From Candidatus Peregrinibacteria bacterium (GTDB taxonomy: Bacteria > Patescibacteriota > Gracilibacteria > UM-FILTER-43-11), in assembly GCA_016699515.1 (NCBI GenBank), contig CP064978.1, positions 1,116,001 to 1,180,000 on the forward strand: DNA of 64,000 bases, read 5' to 3'. Positions 42,680 to 52,931 of this stretch are shown here, one piece after another. Numbering within the stretch: position 1 is the first letter of the stretch; the number at the start of each line of letters is the position of its first letter. A program made the position numbers and the translations under genes. The notes below the pieces were generated by a model. That model searched no databases. It was not told the origin of the DNA and saw nothing but the letters and a program-made list of their open reading frames with translations.

Positions 42680-43873
42680 CTATTTGATGATGCTGGTTAC
42701 CACACCGGCACCTACGGTTCGTCCACCTTCGCGGATCGCGAAGCGGGTTCCTTCGTCCAACGCGATAGCAGAACCTAGTTTTACCTTCAGTTTAACGTTG
42801 TCTCCAGGCATCACCATTTCAGCTCCTTCGGGAAGGGTTACTTCACCAGTTACATCGGTCGTACGGATGTAGAATTGAGGTTTGTAGCCTTTAAAGAAAG
42901 GAGTGTGGCGTCCACCTTCTTCTTTGGTCAAGATGTACGCTTCACATTCGAATTCGGTGTGAGGAGTGATGGTTCCTGGCTTAGCCAATACTTGACCACG
43001 TTCGATATCGGTGCGTTCCACTCCACGTAGAAGCAAACCTACGTTGTCTCCGGCTTCACCACGGTTTAGCAGTTTGCGGAACATTTCTACTCCGGTTACT
43101 ACCACTTTGCGAGTGTCGCGGATTCCAACGATTTCGATTTCTTCGTTTACGTTGATCGTTCCTTGATCGACACGACCGGTAGCAACCGTTCCACGACCTT
43201 TGATCGAGAATACGTCTTCTACTGGCATCAAGAAAGGTTTATCAAGCGCGCGTTCTGGAGTTGGGATGTATTCATCCAACTTGTTCAAAAGCTCTACTAC
43301 CGGTTCGGCATCTGGGCCATTTGGATTTTCCAGAGCTTTAAGAGCAGAACCACGGATGATAGGAGTGGCGTCTCCTGGGAAGTCGTATTTATCCAACAAC
43401 TCACGAATTTCCATTTCCACCAAGTCGATCAATTCAGGATCATCAACCATGTCTACTTTGTTCAAGAACACCACAATGTAAGGCACGTTTACTTGGCGAG
43501 CCAAAAGGATGTGTTCACGAGTTTGAGGCATAGGACCGTCTGCAGCACTTACCACCAAAATAGCACCGTCCATCTGGGCGGCACCGGTGATCATGTTTTT
43601 TACATAGTCAGCATGACCAGGACAATCCACGTGAGCGTAATGACGGTTTGGAGTTTCGTATTCTTGGTGAGAAGTAGCGATGGTAATCCCACGTTCTCGT
43701 TCTTCGGGAGCATTATCGATTTTATCGAATGCAACCGCTTTGTTGTTCCCACCGAATTTAGCGGCAGCAACAGTGGTAATAGCAGCACTCAAGGTAGTTT
43801 TACCATGATCAACGTGACCAATCGTTCCCACATTCACATGTGGTTTGCTGCGGTCAAAGGTTCCTGCAGCCAT
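42680..43873 (-). CDS. tuf: Elongation factor Tu
   Basis: The 397-residue complete protein delivers aminoacyl-tRNA to the ribosome. [14 protein letters not shown] (G1), [14 protein letters not shown] (switch I), [15 protein letters not shown] (G3), FLNKVDMVD (G4) and GSALKAL (G5) are all intact. Domain II has [15 protein letters not shown] and domain III ends [17 protein letters not shown] promoter with a leader of about 100 bases lies upstream at 43975-44003. Confidence 0.98.
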   Translation of the reverse strand: MAAGTFDRSKPHVNVGTIGHVDHGKTTLSAAITTVAAAKFGGNNKAVAFDKIDNAPEERERGITIATSHQEYETPNRHYAHVDCPGHADYVKNMITGAAQMDGAILVVSAADGPMPQTREHILLARQVNVPYIVVFLNKVDMVDDPELIDLVEMEIRELLDKYDFPGDATPIIRGSALKALENPNGPDAEPVVELLNKLDEYIPTPERALDKPFLMPVEDVFSIKGRGTVATGRVDQGTINVNEEIEIVGIRDTRKVVVTGVEMFRKLLNRGEAGDNVGLLLRGVERTDIERGQVLAKPGTITPHTEFECEAYILTKEEGGRHTPFFKGYKPQFYIRTTDVTGEVTLPEGAEMVMPGDNVKLKVKLGSAIALDEGTRFAIREGGRTVGAGVVTSIIK

Positions 43874-43974
43874 AATTAAATAGATTAAAGATTAAAGTAA
43901 GATTATGGATTTTTGTTGATATGTTAATCCTGTCATCAACTTAAACCGACAATCTAAATAAAAAATGCAGGAGG

Positions 43975-44003
43975 ATTTTAGCAGCATGATCCTAGTGTGT
44001 CAA
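43975..44003 (-). promoter_or_regulatory. Promoter of tuf-rpsJ
   Basis: On the minus strand: TTGACA (43998-44003), 17 bases, TAAAAT (43975-43980). A leader of about 95 bases follows before tuf, unusually long for this window. I see no structure in the leader that I can name. Confidence 0.82.
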
Positions 44004-44084
44004 AGCTTTTTTTAGACACATTGGCTAAAATAAATCAGGTGAGCATTGGCTAAATGGCCCACCTTGGACCTTTAGATTTGAATT

Positions 44085-44115
44085 AAAAAAACCCTCTCGG
44101 TTGGGAGAGGGTTTT
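44085..44115 (-). terminator. Terminator of the small lipoprotein gene
   Basis: Perfect stem ACCCTCTC/GAGAGGGT with a 6-base loop, T run on the minus strand, 25 bases after the stop at 44140. It separates this gene from the tuf promoter. Confidence 0.88.
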
Positions 44116-44139
44116 CAGATTTCCGTTCAATGTTCGGCC

Positions 44140-44595
44140 CTATTCATGATCAGCAGCATTTGGATTACATCTCGCCGCACACATTCCGCCATCGGCTTCA
44201 GGCCCTCCCATAGCAGCCACTTTTAGTTCGTCAGGTATTGGGTATGTGCCATCCGGATTTGGTTGAAGTTGATTCAATTGGTCTGAGGAAAGGGTGCCGG
44301 CTACTAAGGCAGTTAACACTGCTTCGTCTTGTGAAAAGCCTTCTTTTTGCAATCCTACCGCACAAGGGTCAGACGCACTAAGGCATTCAAGCACATGTAC
44401 CCGGCCATCATTACATAGACCAACGGTTGCTGCCTCAAATCCTTCGTAATAACCATTCGTACGTTCGGTGGACCCTAAGCACGCCTTTACAGCGTTTGGC
44501 GACGTATTACCGTCAAAATCATATCCTTCTGGTGCACCACAAGCGGCGGCGAGTGATAAAGTGGCGCTGGCAACCATTCTATTGAGAGCTTTCAT
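44140..44595 (-). CDS. Small Cys-rich lipoprotein, 151 aa
   Basis: The signal MKALNRMVASATLSLAAAC ends in a lipobox (LAAAC). The mature protein has seven further Cys (VKACLG, GLCND, LECLSASDPC, GGMCAARC), suggesting disulfides, and an acidic end. The domain is not recognised. It is the last gene of the surface group 44140-49531 that reads leftward. Confidence 0.75.
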   Translation of the reverse strand: MKALNRMVASATLSLAAACGAPEGYDFDGNTSPNAVKACLGSTERTNGYYEGFEAATVGLCNDGRVHVLECLSASDPCAVGLQKEGFSQDEAVLTALVAGTLSSDQLNQLQPNPDGTYPIPDELKVAAMGGPEADGGMCAARCNPNAADHE

Positions 44596-44669
44596 ATCTT
44601 TAATAGGTTATGAAGTGACCTACATATTACTCTTTTTCGTCAAGTTGTCAAGCATAAGTGATTTTTGCT

Positions 44670-44942
44670 TTATTCTTGGGGCGTTTGCTCGCCTTGATTG
44701 AGACACTGAATGTTGATGAGTTCAACGCTGCTATCCCCCGAAAATACATTGAATGATTCGCAGGCCTGTGCCTTTTGGATGACACCGTTAATGGCGGTAG
44801 CAAACCCTTCTTCTCGGCTTTGCTGGGCCACAGTTTTTACCACAGTGCTTAGGCGACCCCATTCGTTATACACAAAATAGAGACTGGCAAAAATAATCCA
44901 GATCAGCAAAACAGTGTGCCATTTGGAATGTTTGTTTTTCAT
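44670..44942 (-). CDS. Small single-pass membrane protein, 90 aa
   Basis: A basic N-terminus (MKNKHSKWH) is followed by one helix, TVLLIWIIFASLYFVYNEW, then a helical outside part with two Cys (QACESFN, NIQCLN). Nothing more can be recognised. It lies between two other exported proteins of the group. Confidence 0.65.
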   Translation of the reverse strand: MKNKHSKWHTVLLIWIIFASLYFVYNEWGRLSTVVKTVAQQSREEGFATAINGVIQKAQACESFNVFSGDSSVELINIQCLNQGEQTPQE

Positions 44943-45046
44943 GACGATACGTTAAAAAATAGATAGGTTTTATTGAGTTTGTCCAATCAGTTGTAAGGAC
45001 GATGCGGTGACACCCCCCTTTTCCGAGATCGGTTCGGTTGTTTGAA

Positions 45047-45526
45047 TTAATAAAGATCCCCCGCCTTAAGCGCGCTCAGCTCGATGGGTTCCAATTGATA
45101 TTCCGAAGGCGGTGTAGGCTCTTCGCCGTTTTGGCGTGCTGCTTGATAATCGCTCAGCTCCGCTTGATATTGCTTTTGATCTTTTACGGTGCGCCGCATG
45201 ATTTGAGTGTCGGTCGGTTCGATTTTTACTGAATAGGTTTCGACCATTTTCGACAAGGGGCCGAATAGGTCTCCCAACGGTTTAACGCTGATTTGATTGG
45301 CTTGCCCCTCGATGAACGTGGCGGAGAACTCGGTGATGGCCTTGCTGGAATGAATGATGTAGCCTTTTTGAATGAGGCGTTGTTCGGCTTCGCTCAGGCC
45401 CGCGTCGAATCCGGCTTGATACGGGTTGGGGTACGAGGACGCTTGATTTTGTCCTAAGATCCAACCGGCATAAAATCCGATCAAAAAGAAGATGAGCAGC
45501 CCGATGATGTATGAAAATGATTTCAT
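45047..45526 (-). CDS. Membrane-anchored hypothetical protein, 159 aa
   Basis: N-terminal anchor SYIIGLLIFFLIGFYAGWILG, then an outside domain containing YQAGFDAGLSEAEQRLIQKGYI and SATFIEGQANQISVKPLGDL. The end is Pro/Glu-rich (QNGEEPTPPSEYQLEP). It lies 14 bases after the large surface protein and is probably cotranscribed with it. The function is unknown; it could be an assembly or anchoring partner. Confidence 0.7.
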   Translation of the reverse strand: MKSFSYIIGLLIFFLIGFYAGWILGQNQASSYPNPYQAGFDAGLSEAEQRLIQKGYIIHSSKAITEFSATFIEGQANQISVKPLGDLFGPLSKMVETYSVKIEPTDTQIMRRTVKDQKQYQAELSDYQAARQNGEEPTPPSEYQLEPIELSALKAGDLY

Positions 45527-45539
45527 GAAAAACGCTAGG

Positions 45540-48500
45540 TTACCAACTTAAACAACGGGCTTCACACCAGGAATCAGCATCCGTGCCGGAAGTGGCCGTG
45601 GCATCTAAATACCATCCACCACTTTGAACATAGGCTGTACAGCCTGCCCGCTCCACCGGACTATCAACATCTTGCACTTCGGTGCGGGTTAAAAAGCAAA
45701 TGCGGTTGGTAGTGCCCCCCATTGAAGTGGCAAATCCGGTGATACCGTCGGTGGCAGAATCGGTGTAGGCTGAACTCATGGTTAGATTGGTGATGTCACC
45801 CGTGACGGTTAAATCGCCTCCTATGGACACGTTACCGGCGGTGGTTTGGTCACCCATTACGCTTAAGTCGTTGGCAAAAGAGCCGTTTCCGGAATTGTTG
45901 ACCGAAAAGGCGGTGGAACCATTGTAGCTCACGATCAGTGGAATTTCGGTTCCGCTGCTGCTTACCGATAACCGTCCGTTTGGCGTGGTGGTTCCTATTC
46001 CCAATCGACCACTGGTCAACACCATTTGATCCACGTTGTTGTGGCGGAAATAAATGGGGCGACCCGATGCTGAATTAAGGAAGGTGGTTCCGTCGGTGAA
46101 CTGCAACAAAGCGTAGTTTCCAGCGCTGTTTTGGCTGACGTGCGAAAAAGAGGCGTAGCTGTTGGTGTAACCGGGGTTGTATCCAATGGCGGCGTGACCA
46201 AAATAAGAAGTGACGTTTTGATCGTAAGCTGCTCGTACCCCTCCGTATACATCTAAGGAAGATTGGGGGTTGGAAACTCCTATTCCTACACGACCGGCAG
46301 AGGTCACCACTAATACTTGATTAACATCCAGCAGCGTGCCGGTTTGAGGCGCGGCAGTGCCGATTCCTACGCGGCCGTCTCCCATAACGATCAGGCGAGT
46401 GTCGGCGTCGGTATGCGCATTGAGCGTGGTGTTTCCCCGTACTTTTAGCACCGCGTCATCGGCCAAGGCATCGCCATCTAAGGTTACCGCCGTGGATCCA
46501 TTGAAAGGGCTAATGGGGCCTTGCACGTGAAGCTGGCTGACCGCACTCGAAGTTCCGATTCCCACATAACCGTTGGTAATATAGGTGCCTCCTTGATATT
46601 CTCCTTGATAATTTAGATAGAGGCGATCCCCATTGGTTTCGCTGGTTCCAACGATCGCCGCATTGCGCGTATCGCCGTTCAGCGTGCTGGATCCTCCTTG
46701 GAGCCACACATTGAAATTACCGCCGACATCACTGCGAATTTCGCCGCGTACGTCGAGCGCGTGGGTAGGAGTGGCTGACCCAACCCCGACTTTCCCTGTG
46801 GTGTAATTAATGTCGCTTCCGTTTTGGTTCCAGAGTGAGCTGCCTCCGGCAGGCCACGCCGCGCGACAATCCCCTGCGATACAAAGTTCGGTGGCACTGG
46901 CTTGCCCGGACACTTCAAATTTGTGAGTGGGAGTTGCCGTGCCCACCCCAACGTTTCCGGTATTATAATAAGCAATGCTACCGGACTGAGTCCATAAACC
47001 CGCACCTCCTGCCGGCCAAGAAGTACGACAATCGTCTTTAATACATAATTCGACGGCATTGGCTTGCCCGGCTACATCAAGCAAATAGGCTGGAGTAACC
47101 GTGCCAATTCCCATGCTCCCCCTACCACCGCAAACGTTTTCCCTTGAGCAAGGGTGGTGGTAACCGCGGTGGTACCGCCAATGTTAAATCCGATCGATCC
47201 GTCCCCGCTTACGTTTATTTTATTTCCGGCGGCCACTCCGTAGGGACCCGTGACTACGTTTGCGTTTCCACCGAGTACCGTGGCCCAAGCGTTGTTCGCC
47301 TGATTATTGCTTCCTCCTAAAATAGCGGCGTATGACCCCAGGCCGGAATTAACTTTGTTGTTGTACCCCCCCGCGACCACCGAATTTCCTCCTGCGGTGC
47401 GGTTTGCCCTTCCACCCAACACGGCGGACTGCGCTGCTTGAGCGACATCGGTTGCTGCTCCACGGAGGGTTTGTAAATCAACCGAGTTCGCTCCCCGAAC
47501 GTTTCCACCGATCGAACTGATGCGCGAATCAAACTGAATGGCTCCATTGACCTCGAGAGGTACTGTGGGGGTGGTGGTGCCTATTCCTACGTTTCCGCTG
47601 GTGTAATTAATATCGCTTCCGTTTTGGTTCCAAACCGAACTTCCTCCTCCGCCTGTGGTCAGTGTGAAATAAGGATTGGGGCGACAGATGTTGGTGCCAC
47701 TTTCACAAAGTAACCCACCGGCACAATCCTGGTCGGCTGCACAGGCATTGTTAATGCCTCCGGTTTGGCTGTGACAGTATCCACGAGCACAAACACGACC
47801 TCCACTACAATCGTTGTCTTCCACACAGGCAGCAAGCGTTCCATTGGGATTACGCACGTCGCTACAAGTACCGCTGGTGCAGGCGAATCCAAGGGGGCAT
47901 TGGCTGCTGTTCGTGCAAGCGGATCCAGATGTAGCAGAAGGATTGTTACATAGCCCCGCGGTGCACACTTGTCCCGAAGGGCATTGCCCCGATTGGTCAC
48001 AAGCAATCAAACCATCGCGTGCGGCTAAATGAAAAATGAATCCCGGCACAGATGTGCTGGCCCAGTTGAGATGATCGGCCTGATCGGCTTCCAAAAAGGT
48101 GCTGCCGTAGTAATCGGTTGAATTGGTGCTGTTGGTGGTGCGATTATCGCCCAGGGTTCCATAGGCAAAGGCATTGTCGATGGTGAGTGAGCCCAATAAA
48201 ACACTTTGGCCCCCGAAGGCGTTAAGACCATCGGTAAAAATTTCAGCAAAACGCTCTCCGGTTGACACACAGCGCTGTCCGCTGCGTCCCGAAGGGGTGA
48301 ATCCGGCAGCACAAGCGGTGCATTCGCCAGTACAAGGATTGGCAACGGCGCGACCTAAGGCCTCGCAGCTCTGCCCGCCATTGGCAGCAAATGTTGAGCC
48401 GTTTTTGCGTAACTGACAGGCAGCTGTTGAGCCGTTTGGCACGGTGGAAGGTTGGTTATTTACACAGTACACCGCGTTTTCGGTACATCCGCCACACGAA

Positions 48501-48937
48501 CCGGGACAGAGGGTGACGCGATTTAAGTTGGAGGGGCAGGCGGTTCCGGTGGTGATGGCACAAGCATTGGTGCCCGATACGGTGCAGTACCCGGTACGAC
48601 ATTCCGCCCCGATTGACCCCGTAAGCGCATTAAAGGATTTACGGTTAGTGCTTTTGGCTAAATTAACCAACGCTTCGATCTGAGCGGCTGTGCTACAGGT
48701 GGGCACTCCGTTGATCACTTGTAGAAAATCGCCTTCGGCCTGACACGCCACCCCTTTGAAGGGCTCCGAATCGGCTCCTTGCGGATAAACGCACCCTGCG
48801 TATTGGGTGATGTTGGTTGCACCGGTATAATTGACGGGACAGTCATATTGGCTGGTTTGCTGCGCCAACGCTTGGGTTGAACCGTAGACGATCCAAATGA
48901 GCGCGGTGGCCAAGATGATTTTTAAGTTTTTTTTCAT
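45540..48937 (-). CDS. Large secreted surface protein with Cys-rich, YadA-like and tail-fibre-like repeats (frameshifted)
   Basis: One base is missing near 47105, joining KTFAVVGG to SMGIGTVTPAYLLDVAG; the whole protein is about 1,132 residues. A signal peptide (to ALAQQ) is followed by a Cys-rich stalk with repeats of the type CPSGQVCTAGLC, CPLGFACTSGTC, CSGGRVCARGYC. Next is a YadA-like head pattern (NSVVAGGYNNKV, YAAILGGSNNQANNAWATVLGGNANVV), then repeated GNVGIGTTTPTxPLEV units as in phage tail fibres and other trimeric fibres, and a C-terminal domain with VERAGCTAYVQSGGWYLDA. It is probably an adhesin or cell-surface fibre for host contact; that is inference. Confidence 0.85.
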
Positions 48938-49024
48938 ATCTATTTTGTTATTCAGATTGATTCCAAATTGATGCCAGATTGACCCACTTGGAATTTATTT
49001 GGTGCTCATTTGGCATCTACCGGG

Positions 49025-49531
49025 TTATTTGCAACAAGCAAATGCCTTTCCGGTACGACACGTGAGTAAATTACTTTCGTCGGTATTAAAGTTCCAAACG
49101 GTTCCATATTGCGGCTGAGTTGGCGTGGAAGTGGTTTGAGTCCATCCTCCGCAGTCGTTTGCTTGGCCACCGCCGTTCACCCATAGGGTATTTGAGGTTG
49201 CGTAGGTGTTGATTGGCGAATTCACGTTGGCGTGATTATAACTATTGATCATTTCCATCGGCGTACAAATATGGCTCCCCGCCATGTTGGGGTCGCCGCT
49301 TAAGTTACAATAGTCGTTCACCGTTGGGTAATCTTTTGCGCTGCTATAGGTTTGGGACGATTCACCAACGAACGTGCCCACCACCCCAGTGACCGGATTT
49401 GGGTCGCTGGCAGGCCACGCGATTTGTGCGTATGCGTAAAAGCCGCCGCCCACCACAAGTAAAATGCCGAGTGCCTTTAGGCTGACGTCTTTAATCCATT
49501 GAAGGATGGGGTGTTTTTTAGTGTGTTTCAT
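49025..49531 (-). CDS. Secreted Cys-containing protein, 168 aa
   Basis: N-terminal basic region and anchor/signal (LKALGILLVVGGGFYAYAQ), then a Ser/Thr/Asn-rich domain with DYCNLSGDPNMAGSHICTPMEM and, at the end, DCGGWTQTTSTPTQPQYG and LLTCRTGKAFACCK. The GWxxxxS/T and final CCK recall the end of the neighbouring adhesin (SGGWYLDATATSG, SWCEARCLSW), so the two may share a C-terminal module type. It is placed just before the adhesin gene on the same strand. Confidence 0.72.
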   Translation of the reverse strand: MKHTKKHPILQWIKDVSLKALGILLVVGGGFYAYAQIAWPASDPNPVTGVVGTFVGESSQTYSSAKDYPTVNDYCNLSGDPNMAGSHICTPMEMINSYNHANVNSPINTYATSNTLWVNGGGQANDCGGWTQTTSTPTQPQYGTVWNFNTDESNLLTCRTGKAFACCK

Positions 49532-49627
49532 TTGTTTTTTTGAGTTGACTTCACCGTATCAAAAAACCACCGAGATGTAAAGGCGTACCGGGTTTGGGCG
49601 ATTTGGTCAAAAGGCTCTATGATCCCT

Positions 49628-52600
49628 TTACGATAAGGCCGGCCCGTGTGATTCGGCTTCTGAATGTTGATAAGGCTTTTCTCGTTCGGCTTCGGCCCAT
49701 GTTTTTCCTTCAATTTGAAAGTACAAAATGGGGAAAATAAAGAGCGTGAGCAGAGCGGACACACTTAGCCCCCACACAATCGACCAAGCCAACCCCGACC
49801 ATACTGGGTCTTGAATGATGGTGAGTGAACCCAATACGGTGGTGGCGGTGGTTAGTAAAATGGGCTGCATACGGGTGGAACCGGCTTCGATCAAGGCCAT
49901 TTCGGCTGTGTAACCCTTTTGACGGAGCGCGTTTAGATATTCCAATAAAATAATGGCATTGTTGACCACAATCCCCGCCAGAGCGATGACGCCGATCATG
50001 GATGTTGCATTAAAATATAGGTTGCCAAACAGTCCCACCACAGCAAACCCGGGCAACACTCCAATCAGGGCGAGCGGAATGGTTCCCATAATGATGAGCG
50101 GTGTTTTGAACGAATGAAACTGAGCGACTAAAACAAAATAAATCAGTGCAATGGCGACCATCATCGCCAAGCCTAGATCTCGAAACACATTGAGTGTGAG
50201 TTCCCACTCTCCACCCCAGTTGATTTGATACTCCTGTTGGGTTGCCTGGTCACGATAATGAATGCCATACAAGGATCGATTGGTGATTTTGCCCTGACCC
50301 GAAGGGAGCTGATAGCTCAACAAAAACCGAAACAAATCGATTGTGGCGTAGGTGACGCCGCGCCCACTCATTTCTGCGGTAACGTATTCGGTAGCCATTT
50401 GATCGTCGCGGTACCATGATTCGGAGCGTTCGGTGTGAGTCACTGTCACCAGTTCGCTCAGCGGAATCCATTCCCCGGTTGAATTTTGCAAAGAGATTTG
50501 CGAAAGATCGGCCTCGTGGCGACGATATTCCGGTGCCAATTGCAATTGAATGGTTTGTTGCTCCCGCGCATTCGGTTCGTGGTATATTCCCACCACCTGT
50601 CCCTGCAAAAAAAGTGCAAGGGTTTCGGTGATGTCTGCCGACGATATTCCGGCAATGGACGCCTTTTCCTGTTCGATCGTCATGACGATTTTTTGTGTGG
50701 CAGGTGTTAACGTTGTGTCGATGTCGACCACTCCTTTTGTGGATTGAAATTGAGCTTCCAGGTCGTGCACAATCGCCTTCACCACATTGTGGTCGTTTCC
50801 CTGCACTTTGGCCACCAAGGTAGAAAGCACCGGAGGGCCGGGGGGATCTTCGATCCACTTCAAATGTGCGTCGGGTTCCTGCTCCAAAATGGCTTGACCG
50901 ATACTGTTGCGCCAAATTTCCACCCATTGTTCGGAGGTTTTTTCCCGCTCACTGGCTTCGACCAAATTGACTTTTAGCGTGGCCTGGTGGGAACCAATGC
51001 GACCCGATGCCCCTTTAAACAGTCCGTTAAAATCGATCACGGGGGCGGTTCCGGTAAAGCTTTGGACCGACCGCACCGCTGGTTGTGCTAAAAGCATTTG
51101 GCTGATCTGTTCGGCGCGGTCGCGCGTTTTTTCGACGGTAACGCCCTCGGGAAGGTCGAGATAAATATAAAACTGATCACGGTCGGCTTTGGGCAGCATG
51201 CGAAATTTTACCCAGCCCACTGCAGGCAAACTCATCGATACGATGAATAAAATGAATACGATTCCCATTAATTTTTTTTGGCGCGCCGGTTGATGCAATA
51301 AGGTTCGCAGTTGCTGTTGGTAATAGTGAATCAACGCTTGTGAATAACGATGAATTTTTTGCGAGCCGGCAGCGGCTTTTGGCTCTGTGCGCTTGAGCAA
51401 AAGGGAGGATAGCCAGGGATTGATGCTGAAGGCGATTCCTAACGACCCAATGAGCGCCAAGGGAACAAAAAAAGGAATCGGACCCATGTATGGGCCCATC
51501 ATTCCGGTTACAAACGCCATGGGAACAAAGGCAAGCACGGTGGTCACCGTGGACATAATCAGCCCCATCCCCACTTCGTCGACGGCTTGAACCGTTGCCG
51601 TTTTTACGCCAATTTCCGGATGGTTTTTGAGGTGGCGTAAAATATTTTCGATCACTACCGTGGCGTTATCTACCAAAAGCCCCAGCGACAAAATGAGTGC
51701 AAACAACGTGATGCGATTGATGGTTTGGCCGAATAAAAGACCTCCTCCCATTACCACGGCCAACGTGAGCGGGATGACGATGGCAACAATAAAAGCGGGG
51801 CGGCGATCCAGAAATAAAAATAAAACCAATGCGACGATAAGAATTGCCTGAATCAGGTTGATCACTAAGCGATTGATTTCTTTTTTTGCGGTGAGCCCTT
51901 CGTCGCGCAGGATTGAGATTTGCAGGTTCGAGGGGAAGAACGAAGACTGCTGGAGTGTTGCGACTTTTTGTTGCACGGCGCGCGACACTTGAATGCTGTT
52001 GCTCCCCCTTTTTTTAGCTACAGTCACCAGGGCCACCGGGCCACTAAATTCACGTGAAAACCATTCGGTATACGCATCGGCATCTTTTGGCCCTTCGGTC
52101 ACGGTCGCTACATCGTTTACGGTTAGGTTTTTTTCGGGAGTCGACCACAACGCCACTGCTTCCAGTTGTGCCTTGCTTTCGATGCGGCCGGTTAGTTCGA
52201 CCGGAATAATGGATTCGTTATTTTCCAGCCCCTTCAGTGCAACGCGTTGATTGGTACTTTGGACCGCCCTCATCAAATTCAGCGGGCTGACGCTCAGTGC
52301 CTGTAACTTGATGGGGTCGACTTCGATTTGCAATTGATTTTGATCGCCGCCGACCACTTCGATGTTGGAGGTATCGGTAATCACCTTGAGCTCATCTTTT
52401 AGCTGTTCTCCCCATTTTCTTAGCTCAATGCCATCGAGTTCGGTCGAAGACAACGCCAGAGTCATGATCGGCACGTCGTTCGGATCTATGGTTTTTACAA
52501 AAGGATCGTGCACGCCCAAAGGTCGTAGTGATTGGTAATTACTTAGCTGTTGATTGAGCTTTATCTTACTTTGCTCCAAATCTTCGCCCACATAAAATTG

Positions 52601-52927
52601 CACCACCATCTGACTGACTCCTCCTTCATGCGATTCGGAAATCAGATGTTCGACTCCGTCAATGTCACTGATGATTTCTTCGAGTGGCTGAGTCACCCAA
52701 ACATCCACTTGCTTGGCGTCGGCTCCGGGGAATACGGTGATGATTTGAAAAGCGGGCGCAACGATTTCGGGATTGTATTGCTTGGGCAACCATCGAAACG
52801 AAAGCACACCAGCAAGCATGATAAAAACCATCATCAACAAGCTCAGTTTTCCATTCCAAACAAAAAAATGGGCTATATGACCTGCAATTCCCAGCGCCTG
52901 GTTTTTGGAAGAAGAGGGGGATTCCAT
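49628..52927 (-). CDS. RND-family efflux transporter (HAE-like)
   Basis: The 1,099-residue complete protein is the proton-driven inner-membrane pump subunit. It has two sixfold helix sets (ALVLFLFLDRRPAFIVAIVIPLTLA; GLAMMVAIALIYFVLVAQFHSF) and two large extracytoplasmic loops. TM4 reads LGLLVDNATVVIENILRH: the first proton-relay Asp is kept and the second is Asn. That differs from the metal-pump HME motif and suits hydrophobe/amphiphile-type pumps. The partner fusion protein lies upstream with four bases between. No outer-membrane factor is visible in the window. It is the last gene of the CsoR/CstR-controlled operon. Confidence 0.95.
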   Translation of the reverse strand: MESPSSSKNQALGIAGHIAHFFVWNGKLSLLMMVFIMLAGVLSFRWLPKQYNPEIVAPAFQIITVFPGADAKQVDVWVTQPLEEIISDIDGVEHLISESHEGGVSQMVVQFYVGEDLEQSKIKLNQQLSNYQSLRPLGVHDPFVKTIDPNDVPIMTLALSSTELDGIELRKWGEQLKDELKVITDTSNIEVVGGDQNQLQIEVDPIKLQALSVSPLNLMRAVQSTNQRVALKGLENNESIIPVELTGRIESKAQLEAVALWSTPEKNLTVNDVATVTEGPKDADAYTEWFSREFSGPVALVTVAKKRGSNSIQVSRAVQQKVATLQQSSFFPSNLQISILRDEGLTAKKEINRLVINLIQAILIVALVLFLFLDRRPAFIVAIVIPLTLAVVMGGGLLFGQTINRITLFALILSLGLLVDNATVVIENILRHLKNHPEIGVKTATVQAVDEVGMGLIMSTVTTVLAFVPMAFVTGMMGPYMGPIPFFVPLALIGSLGIAFSINPWLSSLLLKRTEPKAAAGSQKIHRYSQALIHYYQQQLRTLLHQPARQKKLMGIVFILFIVSMSLPAVGWVKFRMLPKADRDQFYIYLDLPEGVTVEKTRDRAEQISQMLLAQPAVRSVQSFTGTAPVIDFNGLFKGASGRIGSHQATLKVNLVEASEREKTSEQWVEIWRNSIGQAILEQEPDAHLKWIEDPPGPPVLSTLVAKVQGNDHNVVKAIVHDLEAQFQSTKGVVDIDTTLTPATQKIVMTIEQEKASIAGISSADITETLALFLQGQVVGIYHEPNAREQQTIQLQLAPEYRRHEADLSQISLQNSTGEWIPLSELVTVTHTERSESWYRDDQMATEYVTAEMSGRGVTYATIDLFRFLLSYQLPSGQGKITNRSLYGIHYRDQATQQEYQINWGGEWELTLNVFRDLGLAMMVAIALIYFVLVAQFHSFKTPLIIMGTIPLALIGVLPGFAVVGLFGNLYFNATSMIGVIALAGIVVNNAIILLEYLNALRQKGYTAEMALIEAGSTRMQPILLTTATTVLGSLTIIQDPVWSGLAWSIVWGLSVSALLTLFIFPILYFQIEGKTWAEAEREKPYQHSEAESHGPALS

Positions 52928-52931
52928 GGTT

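Noticed and set aside
43163..43879. Plus-strand reading frame of 238 codons
   Set aside because: It is antisense to the intact tuf gene and has no recognisable domain.
44041..44139. Riboswitch in the spacer between tuf and the lipoprotein gene
   Set aside because: The only structure is a plain terminator hairpin, and no known aptamer motif was seen.
50250..50927. Minus-strand frame of 225 codons rich in Arg, His and Ser
   Set aside because: It is an out-of-frame shadow of the RND gene with composition typical of a shadow frame.
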